Notes: a model not told the origin generated them from the sequence alone. Positions 1-6,997 are shown, counted from the stretch's first letter. The stretch is 36,198 nt of DNA from Acrocarpospora macrocephala (GCF_009687865.1 NZ_BLAE01000042.1:1-36198), one strand, 5' to 3'. Numbers and translations are program-made.

Positions 1-2
1 CC

Positions 3-452
3 ACCGAGATCGACACCCTCGACGGCCAGCTCCAGCCCATGGTCGAGCGAGTCCGGCCCGACCTGCTCGCCGTTCACGGCGTCGGCGTGGAGACCGCCGC
101 GCAGCTCCTCGCCGTCTGCGGCGACAACCCCGACCGGCTGACCAGCGAAGCGGCCTTCGCGTCCCTGTGCGGCGTCTCGCCCGTCCCGGCCTCCAGCGGC
201 CGCACCACTCGTCACCGCCTCAACCGCGGCGGCGACCGGCAAGCCAACCGCGCCCTGTACACCATCACACTCGTCCGTATGAGCCACGACCCGAACACCC
301 GCGCCTACGTCAAACGACGCACCAAGGAAGGCCTCTCCAAACGAGAGATCATCCGCTGCCTCAAGCGATACATCGCACGCCAGCTCTACCGGATACTGAC
401 CCACCCGAAAACCCAGCCCAGCACACGAAAAGATCTTGCTCCAGCCGCTTGA
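3..452 (+). CDS. IS110-family transposase, C-terminal part (5' end outside window)
   Basis: The reading frame is open from the left edge, so this is the 3' part of a gene. The protein matches the C-terminal transposase domain of the IS110/IS116/IS902 group (PF02371). It has a helix-hairpin-like segment (LLAVHGVGVETAAQLLA), then GVSPVPASSG with the serine expected to act as nucleophile in IS110 recombinases, then the conserved HRLNRGGDRQANRALY stretch. The N-terminal RuvC-like DEDD domain would lie upstream, out of view. IS110 elements are guided by a structured noncoding (bridge/seeker) RNA from their end regions. I could not delimit the element end or see such an RNA here. Whether the copy is intact cannot be judged. 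Confidence 0.88.
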   Translation, partial: TEIDTLDGQLQPMVERVRPDLLAVHGVGVETAAQLLAVCGDNPDRLTSEAAFASLCGVSPVPASSGRTTRHRLNRGGDRQANRALYTITLVRMSHDPNTRAYVKRRTKEGLSKREIIRCLKRYIARQLYRILTHPKTQPSTRKDLAPAA

Positions 453-665
453 CAGGACATAGGAGCATCAGCCCTTTGATTACCCTCGGGCTCCGCCCGC
501 CCCCGCCATGCCACGAAGCCGAGCGAGCGCCCTCGGCCAACGCCGGTCGCGATCGCGCCCGTTCGAGGGTACAAGTCCTGATCACACGCGAACTTGATGA
601 ACACGAAACATTTCAGAGAAGTTTGTCCACGTTAAGCCTGGCAGACACCGACTTAAGCGGTTAAT
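453..665. other. Noncoding stretch downstream of the IS110 transposase
   Basis: No convincing gene is seen. The stretch starts right after the transposase stop and probably holds the element's right end, but IS110 elements lack clear terminal inverted repeats and I cannot place the junction. It becomes AT-richer from about 590. At 602-614 the string cacgaaacatttc resembles one arm of the inverted repeat that follows at 666-708, possibly a third half-site. Confidence 0.4.
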
Positions 666-708
666 TGGCACGAAATGTTTCCAAATATTGTTGACACATT
701 TCGTGCCA
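666..708. promoter_or_regulatory. Perfect 13-bp inverted repeat, operator or hairpin
   Basis: The arms tggcacgaaatgt (666-678) and acatttcgtgcca (696-708) are exact reverse complements around a 17-bp AT-rich spacer that contains ttgaca (691-696), a possible -35 box. A repeat this long in AT-rich DNA could be an operator. No regulator gene is adjacent, so the cognate protein is unknown. It may have been separated from its gene by the neighbouring IS element. Confidence 0.6.
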
Positions 709-811
709 TGTCATCAAAATGAGCGGCGGAAGACCTTCCTGCTTCACCCGGGCGCGGCGGCATCCATGCGCGACCACGATCGCCGCGACCCCCCAGACCC
801 GCTGAACAAGG

Positions 812-840
812 TGGTGTGGCGAGCCGGGCTCGCCACACCA
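812..840. promoter_or_regulatory. 29-bp near-perfect palindrome in the 5' leader of the creatininase-like gene
   Basis: The arms tggtgtggcgagcc (812-825) and ggctcgccacacca (827-840) are exact reverse complements around one base. It lies 30 bp upstream of the likely GTG start at 870. It could be an operator, or a terminator hairpin for IS-derived transcription, though no T-run follows it. It also argues against starting the downstream gene at the GTG at 816, which lies inside it. Confidence 0.55.
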
Positions 841-869
841 CACACCCCACCTGGGAGGTCGTAACCCTC

Positions 870-1445
870 GTGAATCGCCTCGTCTCGCGATACGACGCGC
901 CTGCCGGGACCGCCACCGTCGCGGTCTTACCCGTGGGCCGGGCCGGTCAGGACGGCCACCGGGCGGAGACCAGTGACACCCCGATGGCGTGCGCGATCGC
1001 CGCGGAGCTGTCCCGCAACTTCCCGCTCGTCGTGCTGCCGCCGGTGACCATCTTCGGCCGGCACGACGGGCCGGGGACGATCTCGCGAACCCTCTCCGCG
1101 CTGCTCAGCGGCATCTATTCGTCGGTAGCGCGAGGCGAGATCACGGCGCTGGTGATGGTGAGCGCCGACGCCGACCAGCGCGCGCTGGCCGACGTCGTCC
1201 AGGAGGCGAACGCGGGCGGCATGCGGCTGGCGCTGTTCCCCACCGGCGACGACTGGGCCGCCGCGCACCGGTCGGCCCCCCAGGAGACCACCGAGAAGGC
1301 CCTGGTCGGCAGGTTCCGCGCCGTGATGACGCTGCTCAACGCGAGTCAGGCGTCGAACATCCCGGCGTACACGTCCACGAACAGCTCCCTGCCCTTGATG
1401 CCGGCGGCCGTCTCGGCGCCGAAGACGCCCTGGCCGGGGAGCTGA
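870..1445 (+). CDS. Creatininase-like protein with altered metal-ligand motifs
   Basis: The 191-aa product has the order of creatininase/amidohydrolase motifs: VAVLPVG near the N-terminus, SDTP where the family has TDT, LPPVTIFGRHDGPGTIS in place of the LPP...FPGTISL segment, and VMVSADAD where the family has the VNGHGGN loop. The Glu/His pair of EQHG and the His of the GHGGN loop are missing, so metal-dependent amidohydrolase activity is doubtful. The GTG at 870 is chosen because GGGAGG (853-858) precedes it and an upstream GTG at 816 falls inside a palindrome. The last 100 bp overlap the 3' end of the convergent oxidoreductase gene, so the C-terminal tail may be an extension after loss of an earlier stop. 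The function is unknown. Confidence 0.6.
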   Translation: MNRLVSRYDAPAGTATVAVLPVGRAGQDGHRAETSDTPMACAIAAELSRNFPLVVLPPVTIFGRHDGPGTISRTLSALLSGIYSSVARGEITALVMVSADADQRALADVVQEANAGGMRLALFPTGDDWAAAHRSAPQETTEKALVGRFRAVMTLLNASQASNIPAYTSTNSSLPLMPAAVSAPKTPWPGS

Positions 1446-2440
1446 CCGGCGCCGCCCTCGGGGCCCAGCGGCACGATGACCATGGGCGGCACCTGCTGGT
1501 AGGCGGCCTGCTCCCCCGCTCCGGTGATCTCGCTGCGGATGTTGCCCGCCACCAGGTCGGCCTGCGCGTTGGCCGAGCCCACGGTGTCGCGGTCGGCGTC
1601 GGCGATGTCGCCGATGGCGTACACGCGGTCCAGGCCACCGGCCCGCAGGAACTTGTCGACGCGGACGTAGCCGCGCCTGTTCCGCGCCCCGGCCAGCGCG
1701 CCGGTCAGGTAGCCGGTCCGCGGGACGACGCCGAAGCAGCGGAACCAGATGTCGGCGGTGAGCTCGTCGCCCGCCTGGGTGGTGATCGCGATCGAGGCGG
1801 GGGTGGCGGGCGCCGCGGCCGGCAGCTCGGTCAGCGGGCTGCCGAGCTTGAGCTCGATGCCCAGCTGGTCGAGCTGGGCGCGCAGCTCGTCGCGGAGCTC
1901 CTGCTCGAACGGGCCCGGCATGACGTCGGGGGCGACGTCGGCGATGGTGACGTGCTTGGCGGGGAAGAACGCCTTGATCTCGCCGGCGAGTTCGAGACCG
2001 GCGGGTCCCGCGCCGACCACGAGCACGCGCTCGGCGCCGCGCAGGGCCTCGTGCGCGTCCCGGATCCTGGCCCGGGTCTGCTCCGCGTCCGGCACGTCGC
2101 TCTTGGCCGGGAACGGGTAGGACGAGCCGGTCGCCAGGACCAGGTAGTCGGGTTCGAGCCGCCCGCCCGAGGCGAGCGTGACCTGCCGCCCGTCCACGGC
2201 CACGGCCTGGTCGCGGACGAAGCGCCCGTGCTTCAGCAGCCGGTCGAGGGGCAGGAAGATCCGGTCCAGCCAGTCCGGCTCGACCAGGGTGCGCCAGGAC
2301 GCGGCGTTGTGCATGAACGTGTCGGAGGGGTCGACGAGCGTCACGTCGGCGATGTCGTCCAGCGCCTTGGCGAGCTTGAACCCGGCATATCCACCACCGA
2401 GCACGACGACGCTCGGGCGGGTCTCAGAGTTGTCGATCAT
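1346..2440 (-). CDS. NAD(P)/FAD-dependent oxidoreductase (FSP1/AIFM2, NDH-2-like)
   Basis: The 364-aa protein is a two-dinucleotide-binding-domain flavoprotein. An FAD-binding GGGYAG motif lies close to the N-terminus, LATGSSYPFPAK follows, a second Rossmann motif VLVVGAGPAGLELAGE binds NAD(P)H, and YAIGDIAD is the C-terminal FAD motif. No redox-active CxxxxC pair is seen, which fits the NDH-2/AIF-like group that passes electrons to quinones or similar acceptors. The start at 2440 has GAGG about 9 bases upstream. The gene is divergent from an HxlR-type regulator with a palindrome between them, the usual layout for quinone- or electrophile-responsive oxidoreductases. The substrate is not evident. 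Confidence 0.85.
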   Translation of the reverse strand: MIDNSETRPSVVVLGGGYAGFKLAKALDDIADVTLVDPSDTFMHNAASWRTLVEPDWLDRIFLPLDRLLKHGRFVRDQAVAVDGRQVTLASGGRLEPDYLVLATGSSYPFPAKSDVPDAEQTRARIRDAHEALRGAERVLVVGAGPAGLELAGEIKAFFPAKHVTIADVAPDVMPGPFEQELRDELRAQLDQLGIELKLGSPLTELPAAAPATPASIAITTQAGDELTADIWFRCFGVVPRTGYLTGALAGARNRRGYVRVDKFLRAGGLDRVYAIGDIADADRDTVGSANAQADLVAGNIRSEITGAGEQAAYQQVPPMVIVPLGPEGGAGQLPGQGVFGAETAAGIKGRELFVDVYAGMFDA

Positions 2441-2480
2441 CTATCCATCCTCACTCGCAATTGAGATGTGGCGATGAGGA

Positions 2481-2495
2481 TACTAGCAACTAGTA
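2481..2495. promoter_or_regulatory. Candidate HxlR/DUF24 operator, TACTAG-CAA-CTAGTA
   Basis: A 6-bp perfect inverted repeat with a 3-bp centre lies between the divergent oxidoreductase and HxlR-type genes. A further palindrome, gctagc, lies at 2500-2505. The layout TACTxx...xxAGTA resembles boxes described for YodB/QorR-type DUF24 regulators. Assignment to the adjacent regulator is inference from position and form. Confidence 0.55.
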
Positions 2496-2533
2496 AAAAG
2501 CTAGCGACTCCGAGGGTGGGTTAGTATGGACCC

Positions 2534-2878
2534 ATGCCCAAGCTGCCTTCGAGCACCGCGGTCAGCGAGTGTGTTCGTGGCGATGCCGCCCTGACGCGTG
2601 CGTTCACCCTGCTCGGGAAGCGGTGGAGCGGCATCGTGCTCGGCAGCCTGCGCAGCGGCCCCGCCGGATTCCGGGAGCTCTCCCGCGCGATCGCCGGCGT
2701 GAGCGACTCGGTGCTCTCCGACCGCCTGTCCGAACTGGCCGAGGCGGGTCTCATCACCCGCACCGTCGACGAGGGACCCCCGGTCACGGTTTCGTACGCG
2801 CTGACCATGAGCGGTCTGGCCCTCATGCCCGCCCTCGACCAGATCTCCCGGTGGGCCCAGGAGCACCTCCCGGCCTAA
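2534..2878 (+). CDS. HxlR/DUF24-family winged-helix regulator
   Basis: The 114-aa protein has the HxlR fold (PF01638): LLGKRWSGIVLGSL helix, GFRELSRAIAGVSDSVLSDRLSELAEAGLI recognition region, then a wing ending in VSYALTMSGLALMPAL. It carries one cysteine at residue 13 (SECVRG), just before the first HTH helix, where redox-sensing members of this family hold their reactive cysteine. It is divergent from the flavoprotein at 1346-2440, with an inverted repeat between them, so control of that gene through quinone or electrophile sensing is a reasonable inference. The stop lies 2 bp from the stop of the convergent ABC gene. The GAGGGTGGG tract upstream is 13 bases from the ATG, so the RBS is not ideal. 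Confidence 0.85.
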   Translation: MPKLPSSTAVSECVRGDAALTRAFTLLGKRWSGIVLGSLRSGPAGFRELSRAIAGVSDSVLSDRLSELAEAGLITRTVDEGPPVTVSYALTMSGLALMPALDQISRWAQEHLPA

Positions 2879-2879
2879 G

Positions 2880-4661
2880 TCACCTGGACGCGCCGCGCGG
2901 GCTGATCGACGGGACGATCGGGAACCACCAGACGTGCGGGTAGACGGGTGTGGTCTGGTGGTCCCAGTTCCCGACCAGGTCGGTGTAGCGGGCCGACCTG
3001 ATCAGGAGGTTGTCGTGCGAGCCCAGCTGGGCGGACGTGCCGTCCAGCAGGAGGACGCGGTCGGCGCGGCGGGCCGAGCTGATCCGGTGCGCGATCACGA
3101 TCAGCGTGCGGCCGGTGGCGGCGAAGGCCTCCTCCGCCCGGGCTTCGGCGGCGGCGTCGAGGTGGCAGGTCGCCTCGTCCAGGACGATCACCTTGGCGGG
3201 CGAGAGGTAGACGCGGGCGAGCGAGATGTGCTGGCGTTCCCCGGCGGACAGGGCAGGTCCGCCGACGCCGAGCCGCGCTGAATAGCCGCCGAGGCGTTTC
3301 ACCAGCTCCCCCATGCCGAGCGCGGCCACGGCCCGGTCGAGCTCGGGCCGCGTGGTGTCCGGGCTCAGGTAGATGAGGTTCTCGTGCAGGGAGCCGGAGA
3401 AGACGTACGCCTCCTGCGGGATCAGGGCGACCTCGGCGACGCGCACGTGGGTGACGGGCACCCCGCCGAGCCGTACCTCCCCGGACTGCGGGGTGGCGAG
3501 GCCGGCGAGCAGCATGGCGAGGGTGGATTTGCCGGTCCCGCTGGGGCCGACGACGGCCAGGTGGCGGCCGGCGGGGATGCGCAGGGTCAGGTCGTCGATC
3601 ACCGGGTCCGCCTTCGGGCCGTACGCGAAGGTCAGGCCCGTCACGGTCAGGTCGTAGGAGACGGGGCGGATGTCACGGCGGGGCGCGGTGACGTCGGAAG
3701 GCGCGCTCGTTTCGGCGATCCGGTGGAGGAGCACGCCCAACTGGCGGCCCCAGGAGGCGATGGTTCCGGTGAGGGAGCGCAGCGCGGGGTCCAGGGTGCT
3801 GACCAGGTAGGTGGTCGCGCCGACGAGCTCGCCGGGGGTCATCCGGCCGGGCCGCAGCAGCCAGGGCGAGAGCAGCAGGATCAGGAGCACCGGCACGCCC
3901 CCGCCCAGCGCCATGATCAGGGTGCGCAGCGAGGAGGTCCTGGCCAGGACCAGGCGGGCGCGGGCCTCCGTGCGCAGGGCTCGGTCGGCCGTCTCGCGGG
4001 CGGTGTCGACGGCGCCGCCCGCCACCACGTCGCGCAGGCCGTCGAAGATGTCGGTGGCCACCCGGGTCACCCGCTCGCCCGCGAGGATCATCTCCCGCTG
4101 GCGGGCGGCCAGCGCGCGGGTCAGCCAGGCGAACAGCCCGAGGCTCAGCAGGACCAGCGGCGTGACGATGGCCGCCACGATGGGCGCGAGGGCGAAGAGC
4201 CCCACCAGGGCCAGGACCATCGACGCGAGCGTCGGCCGGAAGGTGCGCAGCAGCGCGGCGACCAGGTTGCGCACGGTTTCGGCCTGCCGCCCCAGGCGGG
4301 ACACCACGGAACCGTCGGCGCCCTCCTCGCCGTCCACGGCCCGGCGTAACGCCGCCTCGACCACGGTGCGGACGAGCGCGTCGCGGATCGGCTCGACGAT
4401 GCGGGCCAGCCACGGGAAGGTGTTGCGGGTCGCCAGCGACTGCAGCACCATCGCCAGCCCGAGCGCGCCCAGCCAGGCCAGGCCGATCCCCGGGCGCCCG
4501 GCCAGGAAACCCTGGTCCAGCGCGGCGGCCACGGCCAGGCCGGAGAACAGCGCGGGCAGCGACTCCAGCACCGACCAGGCGCCCAGGAAGGCCAGCGCCC
4601 GCCGCCGCTGGGCCAGCTCCCGGGTGAGCAGCCGCCACCCGGCCTTGCTCACGGTCTTCAT
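2880..4661 (-). CDS. ABC transporter half-subunit 2 of the lanthipeptide operon
   Basis: The 593-aa TMD-NBD half transporter is probably the partner of the upstream ABC gene in exporting the modified peptides. Several hydrophobic segments fill residues 20-300. The NBD has Walker A GPSGTGKS (372-379), a Q-loop glutamine near 416 (LIPQEAY), a non-canonical signature LSAGE (471-475), Walker B VIVLDE with catalytic Glu496, and switch His525. The start ATG overlaps the TGA of the preceding gene (ATGA), indicating translational coupling. About 30 C-terminal residues extend beyond the usual NBD end and are rich in Trp, Pro and Tyr. There is no C39 peptidase domain, so leader removal must be done elsewhere. 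This is the last gene of the operon. Confidence 0.9.
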   Translation of the reverse strand: MKTVSKAGWRLLTRELAQRRRALAFLGAWSVLESLPALFSGLAVAAALDQGFLAGRPGIGLAWLGALGLAMVLQSLATRNTFPWLARIVEPIRDALVRTVVEAALRRAVDGEEGADGSVVSRLGRQAETVRNLVAALLRTFRPTLASMVLALVGLFALAPIVAAIVTPLVLLSLGLFAWLTRALAARQREMILAGERVTRVATDIFDGLRDVVAGGAVDTARETADRALRTEARARLVLARTSSLRTLIMALGGGVPVLLILLLSPWLLRPGRMTPGELVGATTYLVSTLDPALRSLTGTIASWGRQLGVLLHRIAETSAPSDVTAPRRDIRPVSYDLTVTGLTFAYGPKADPVIDDLTLRIPAGRHLAVVGPSGTGKSTLAMLLAGLATPQSGEVRLGGVPVTHVRVAEVALIPQEAYVFSGSLHENLIYLSPDTTRPELDRAVAALGMGELVKRLGGYSARLGVGGPALSAGERQHISLARVYLSPAKVIVLDEATCHLDAAAEARAEEAFAATGRTLIVIAHRISSARRADRVLLLDGTSAQLGSHDNLLIRSARYTDLVGNWDHQTTPVYPHVWWFPIVPSISPRGASR

Positions 4662-6397
4662 GCCGGTTCCCTGGTCAGATCGTCCGTCGTGGCGAACAGC
4701 GCGCGGTAGTCGGGGTCCTGGTTGAGGCGGTCGTGCGGGCCGACGGCCCGCACCCGCCCCTGCTCGATCCAGACGACCAGGTCGGCGCGGGCGGCGGTGC
4801 CGGCGCGGTGGGCGACCAGAATTCTGGTACGGCCCGCGAGCAGCCCGGCCAGCGTCGCGCTCACCTCGGCTTCGGTGGCGGTGTCCAGGCTGGAGGTGGC
4901 GTCGTCGAGGATCAGCACGCGGCGTTCCCCGGTCACGGCCCTGGCCAGGCCGAGCCGCTGGACTTCACCGCCGGACAGCGGCGCCTGGTCCAGCGGGGTG
5001 TCGTACCCCTGGGGCAGCCGCCGGATGAACCCGTCGGCCGAGGCCAGGACCGCCGCCAGTTCGACCAGTTCGCGGCTGATGTCCCCGCTGCCGTAGGCGA
5101 TCGTGTCGTGCACGGTCTCGCCGAGCAGCGCGGGCCGCTCGAAGGCGTAGGCGACCGCGCGGCGCAGCTGGTCGGGCCGCAGGTCGGCGACCGGCGCGCC
5201 GTCCAGCAGGACCTGGCCGTGGTCGGGGGCGATGAGGCCGCCGGCGAGGGCCGCGAGCGTGGACTTCCCGGCTCCGGACCTGCCGACGATGGCGACGGCG
5301 AGCCCTGCGGGGATGTCCAGGTCGAGCCCGTCCAGCACGACGTCCTCGTCGGCGCGCACGGTCACCCCGCGGAAGGCGAGCGCGCCGGGGCCGTCCGGGA
5401 GCGGCAGGGTTCCCCCGGGGCCGTCCGGCAGCACCAGCACCTCCGCCAGCCGGGCCGTTCCCGCGCGTACGTGCGCGTAGCCCATCAACGTGTCCACCAC
5501 ATTGAGCAAACCCAACGCGATCCCGACATATCCGGCCACCGCGATCCAGGAACCGGCGGTGATCCGCCCGTCGGCCACGCCCACCCCGGCGACGGCCAGC
5601 ACGGTGACCTCCACGAGCGGAGCCAGCAGCATCACCTTCCACACCGTGCGCCGCTGGGCGTCCCAGGTCGCCAGACCGGCGGCGCTCAGCTCCGGCAGCG
5701 GCTCCAGCACCCGCTCCACCTCGCGGTCCAGCGTCCCGCTCGCCCGGATCGTCCGGGCGCCGGACATCGCCTCCACCAGCCGCGCCGACAGCGAGCCCTG
5801 CAGTTCCTGGTAGCGCGTCAGCAGCTCGGTCGCCTCCGACATGAACCGCCGGATGATCACGGCCGCCACCGGCACGGACACGACGAAGGACAGCGCGAGC
5901 GTCCAGTCGATCAGCACCAGCGCCACCAGGCCGCCGACGGCGGCCACCACCGCGTCGGCGATCGAGAGCACGGTCGCCACCAGCCCGGACGCCTCGGAGG
6001 TCCCGGACACCAGCCGGCTGCTCAGGTCGCCCGCGGGAAACCTGCGCTGGCTGGGCACGCCCGCCCTGAGCACGCGCTGGACCAGTCCCCGGCGCAGCGA
6101 CAGCTCCACGGCGGTCGCCCCCGCGGTGCTCGCCCAGGTGTCCAGCATCTCGGTCAGCAGCGCCGTACCGAGCAGGACGCCCAGCCAGACCAGCGCGGGG
6201 GCGAGCCCGGAACCGGCCAGGGCGGCGTCGACCGCCGCGGCCAGCGCGGCGGGCAGGAGCAGGACCGTCGCGGTGCCCGCCACGCTGGACAGCACCAGCG
6301 CGGCGGTCCACCCCGGCGCACGCCGCACCGAGAAGAGCAGCAGGCGCGCGGGTGTGTCCACCTCCCGGGAGAGGAGCACACCATTGTCGCTGGACAT
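4658..6397 (-). CDS. ABC transporter half-subunit 1 of the lanthipeptide operon
   Basis: The 579-aa TMD-NBD exporter half has membrane segments in residues 15-300. The NBD has Walker A GRSGAGKS (372-379), a canonical signature LSGGE (474-478), Walker B ending LDD (Asp499 in place of the catalytic Glu) and His530. The Q-loop is also altered (YAFERP). Paired with the next gene, the degenerate Walker B here would face the variant LSAGE signature there, giving one degenerate and one active ATP site, as in heterodimeric exporters. The ATG at 6397 is chosen because GAGAGG lies just upstream and it gives a 60-nt gap after the third precursor gene. Its stop overlaps the next start (ATGA). Confidence 0.9.
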   Translation of the reverse strand: MSSDNGVLLSREVDTPARLLLFSVRRAPGWTAALVLSSVAGTATVLLLPAALAAAVDAALAGSGLAPALVWLGVLLGTALLTEMLDTWASTAGATAVELSLRRGLVQRVLRAGVPSQRRFPAGDLSSRLVSGTSEASGLVATVLSIADAVVAAVGGLVALVLIDWTLALSFVVSVPVAAVIIRRFMSEATELLTRYQELQGSLSARLVEAMSGARTIRASGTLDREVERVLEPLPELSAAGLATWDAQRRTVWKVMLLAPLVEVTVLAVAGVGVADGRITAGSWIAVAGYVGIALGLLNVVDTLMGYAHVRAGTARLAEVLVLPDGPGGTLPLPDGPGALAFRGVTVRADEDVVLDGLDLDIPAGLAVAIVGRSGAGKSTLAALAGGLIAPDHGQVLLDGAPVADLRPDQLRRAVAYAFERPALLGETVHDTIAYGSGDISRELVELAAVLASADGFIRRLPQGYDTPLDQAPLSGGEVQRLGLARAVTGERRVLILDDATSSLDTATEAEVSATLAGLLAGRTRILVAHRAGTAARADLVVWIEQGRVRAVGPHDRLNQDPDYRALFATTDDLTREPA

Positions 6398-6420
6398 TCC
6401 GGCCTCTCGATCAGTGAATA

Positions 6421-6447
6421 TGGAGTGGACCGCGCGGGCCCACTCCA
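6421..6447 (-). terminator. Hairpin after precursor gene A3
   Basis: An 11-bp stem (6421-6431 with 6437-6447) starts 11 bases after the A3 stop. On the minus-strand transcript the single mismatch becomes a G-U pair, so the stem is complete on that strand only. No U-tract follows, so it may be a partial terminator or a 3'-end stabiliser that raises precursor mRNA above transporter mRNA. Confidence 0.5.
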
Positions 6448-6457
6448 CGAATTCTCG

Positions 6458-6589
6458 TTAAACCTCTATTTTGGTGGCGGCCACGCACGTCTTGAGGACG
6501 CACGAAACCAGGCCGCAGCTGAGCTCGCACATGCGCAGCCCTTTTTGCTCCGCCGGAAGGAGTTCCAGCGCGTTGACGTCTACGGTCAT
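6458..6589 (-). CDS. Lanthipeptide precursor A3 (43 aa)
   Basis: This short gene was read directly from the sequence. The ATG is preceded by AAAGGAG. The leader matches the two upstream precursors: Asp4, ALEL at 7-10, Leu11-Pro12, Glu14, Leu18-Arg19. The core starts at Cys21 and holds Cys21, 25, 30 and 35 with Ser24, Ser29, Thr34 and Thr39. Each of the last three Cys directly follows a Ser/Thr. There are four Cys and four Ser/Thr, so each could form one thioether, for instance Cys21-Ser24, Cys25-Ser29, Cys30-Thr34 and Cys35-Thr39. Expected fate: Ser/Thr phosphorylation, elimination and cyclisation by the LanKC-type enzyme, then leader removal and export. I do not recognise the product. Ring pairing is inference. 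Confidence 0.85.
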   Translation of the reverse strand: MTVDVNALELLPAEQKGLRMCELSCGLVSCVLKTCVAATKIEV

Positions 6590-6616
6590 TGAGGGACTCC
6601 TTTGTCATCGCGATGA

Positions 6617-6646
6617 CGCGGGGCGGGCCCGGTGGCCCGCCCCGCG
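6617..6646 (-). terminator. Strong hairpin after precursor gene A2
   Basis: A perfect 13-bp GC-only stem (6617-6629 with 6634-6646) with a 4-nt loop starts 6 bases after the A2 stop. No U-tract follows. A perfect 14-bp palindrome, gtcatcgcgatgac (6604-6617), abuts it just before the A3 ribosome binding site. It may attenuate transcription or stabilise the upstream mRNA. Confidence 0.6.
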
Positions 6647-6652
6647 CCGAGA

Positions 6653-6793
6653 TCACACCTTCTTGGTGATGTCGCAGGTGACGTTGCATGTCGCGTCCCC
6701 GCAGGTGATGCCACATGTGATCAGCCAACCGCACATCCTGAGCTCCACGGCCTCGACCGGGAGAAGCTCAAGCGCGCCGATGTCGACAGACAT
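6653..6793 (-). CDS. Lanthipeptide precursor A2 (46 aa)
   Basis: Start ATG with GAAAGGGGGGT upstream. The leader repeats the family pattern (Asp4, ALEL 7-10, Leu11-Pro12, Glu14, Leu18-Arg19). The core begins at Cys21 and contains Cys21, 27, 31, 36 and 40 and Thr26, 30, 35, 39 and 43, with no Ser. Every Cys after the first directly follows a Thr (TC dyads). Five Cys and five Thr permit complete one-to-one thioether formation, for example Cys21-Thr26, Cys27-Thr30, Cys31-Thr35, Cys36-Thr39 and Cys40-Thr43. Only methyllanthionine is possible from these Thr residues. The tail is basic (ITKKV). No labionin motif (SxxSx2-5C) is present. Product identity is unknown to me. Confidence 0.87.
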   Translation of the reverse strand: MSVDIGALELLPVEAVELRMCGWLITCGITCGDATCNVTCDITKKV

Positions 6794-6827
6794 ATTTTTA
6801 CCCCCCTTTCACATTCAATTTTCGAAG

Positions 6828-6852
6828 AGAACGAGCCCCGAATTCTCGTTCT
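6828..6852 (-). terminator. Hairpin overlapping the stop of precursor gene A1
   Basis: An 8-bp stem (agaacgag 6828-6835 with ctcgttct 6845-6852) and a 9-nt loop overlap the A1 stop codon. It is weaker than the hairpin after A2, but together they put one hairpin directly behind each precursor gene. Confidence 0.45.
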
Positions 6853-6997
6853 ATTCGGTCCAGACGGTCTTGGTGCACGTGCTCGTGCAGCTGACCTTCG
6901 GGAAACAGGTCCACAGGCACGAAATAAGAGTGCTGCACGGACGCAGCCCTTCGGCCTCGGCCGGCATGAGTTCCAGAGCGCGGATGTCGAATTCCAT
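6851..6997 (-). CDS. Lanthipeptide precursor A1 (48 aa)
   Basis: The ATG at 6997 follows AAAGGAGGTGA, a near-perfect anti-16S match, which decides the start. The leader has Asp4, ALEL 7-10, Met11-Pro12, Glu14, Leu18-Arg19-Pro20. The core from Cys21 contains Cys21, 27, 31, 37 and 41. Each Cys after the first follows a Ser or Thr (Ser26, Thr30, Ser36, Thr40). It is richer in hydroxyl residues (eleven Ser/Thr) than A2 and A3 and also has two Trp, so some Ser/Thr may stay unmodified or dehydrated. Thr23-x2-Ser26-x4-Cys31 is the only labionin-like spacing in the three cores. It is first of three tandem precursor genes and lies 64 bp after the protease gene. Confidence 0.87.
   Translation of the reverse strand: MEFDIRALELMPAEAEGLRPCSTLISCLWTCFPKVSCTSTCTKTVWTE

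Noticed and set aside
453-665. A complete IS110 right end with its guide RNA
   Set aside because: The terminus and any bridge-type RNA cannot be set without the left end or a second copy.
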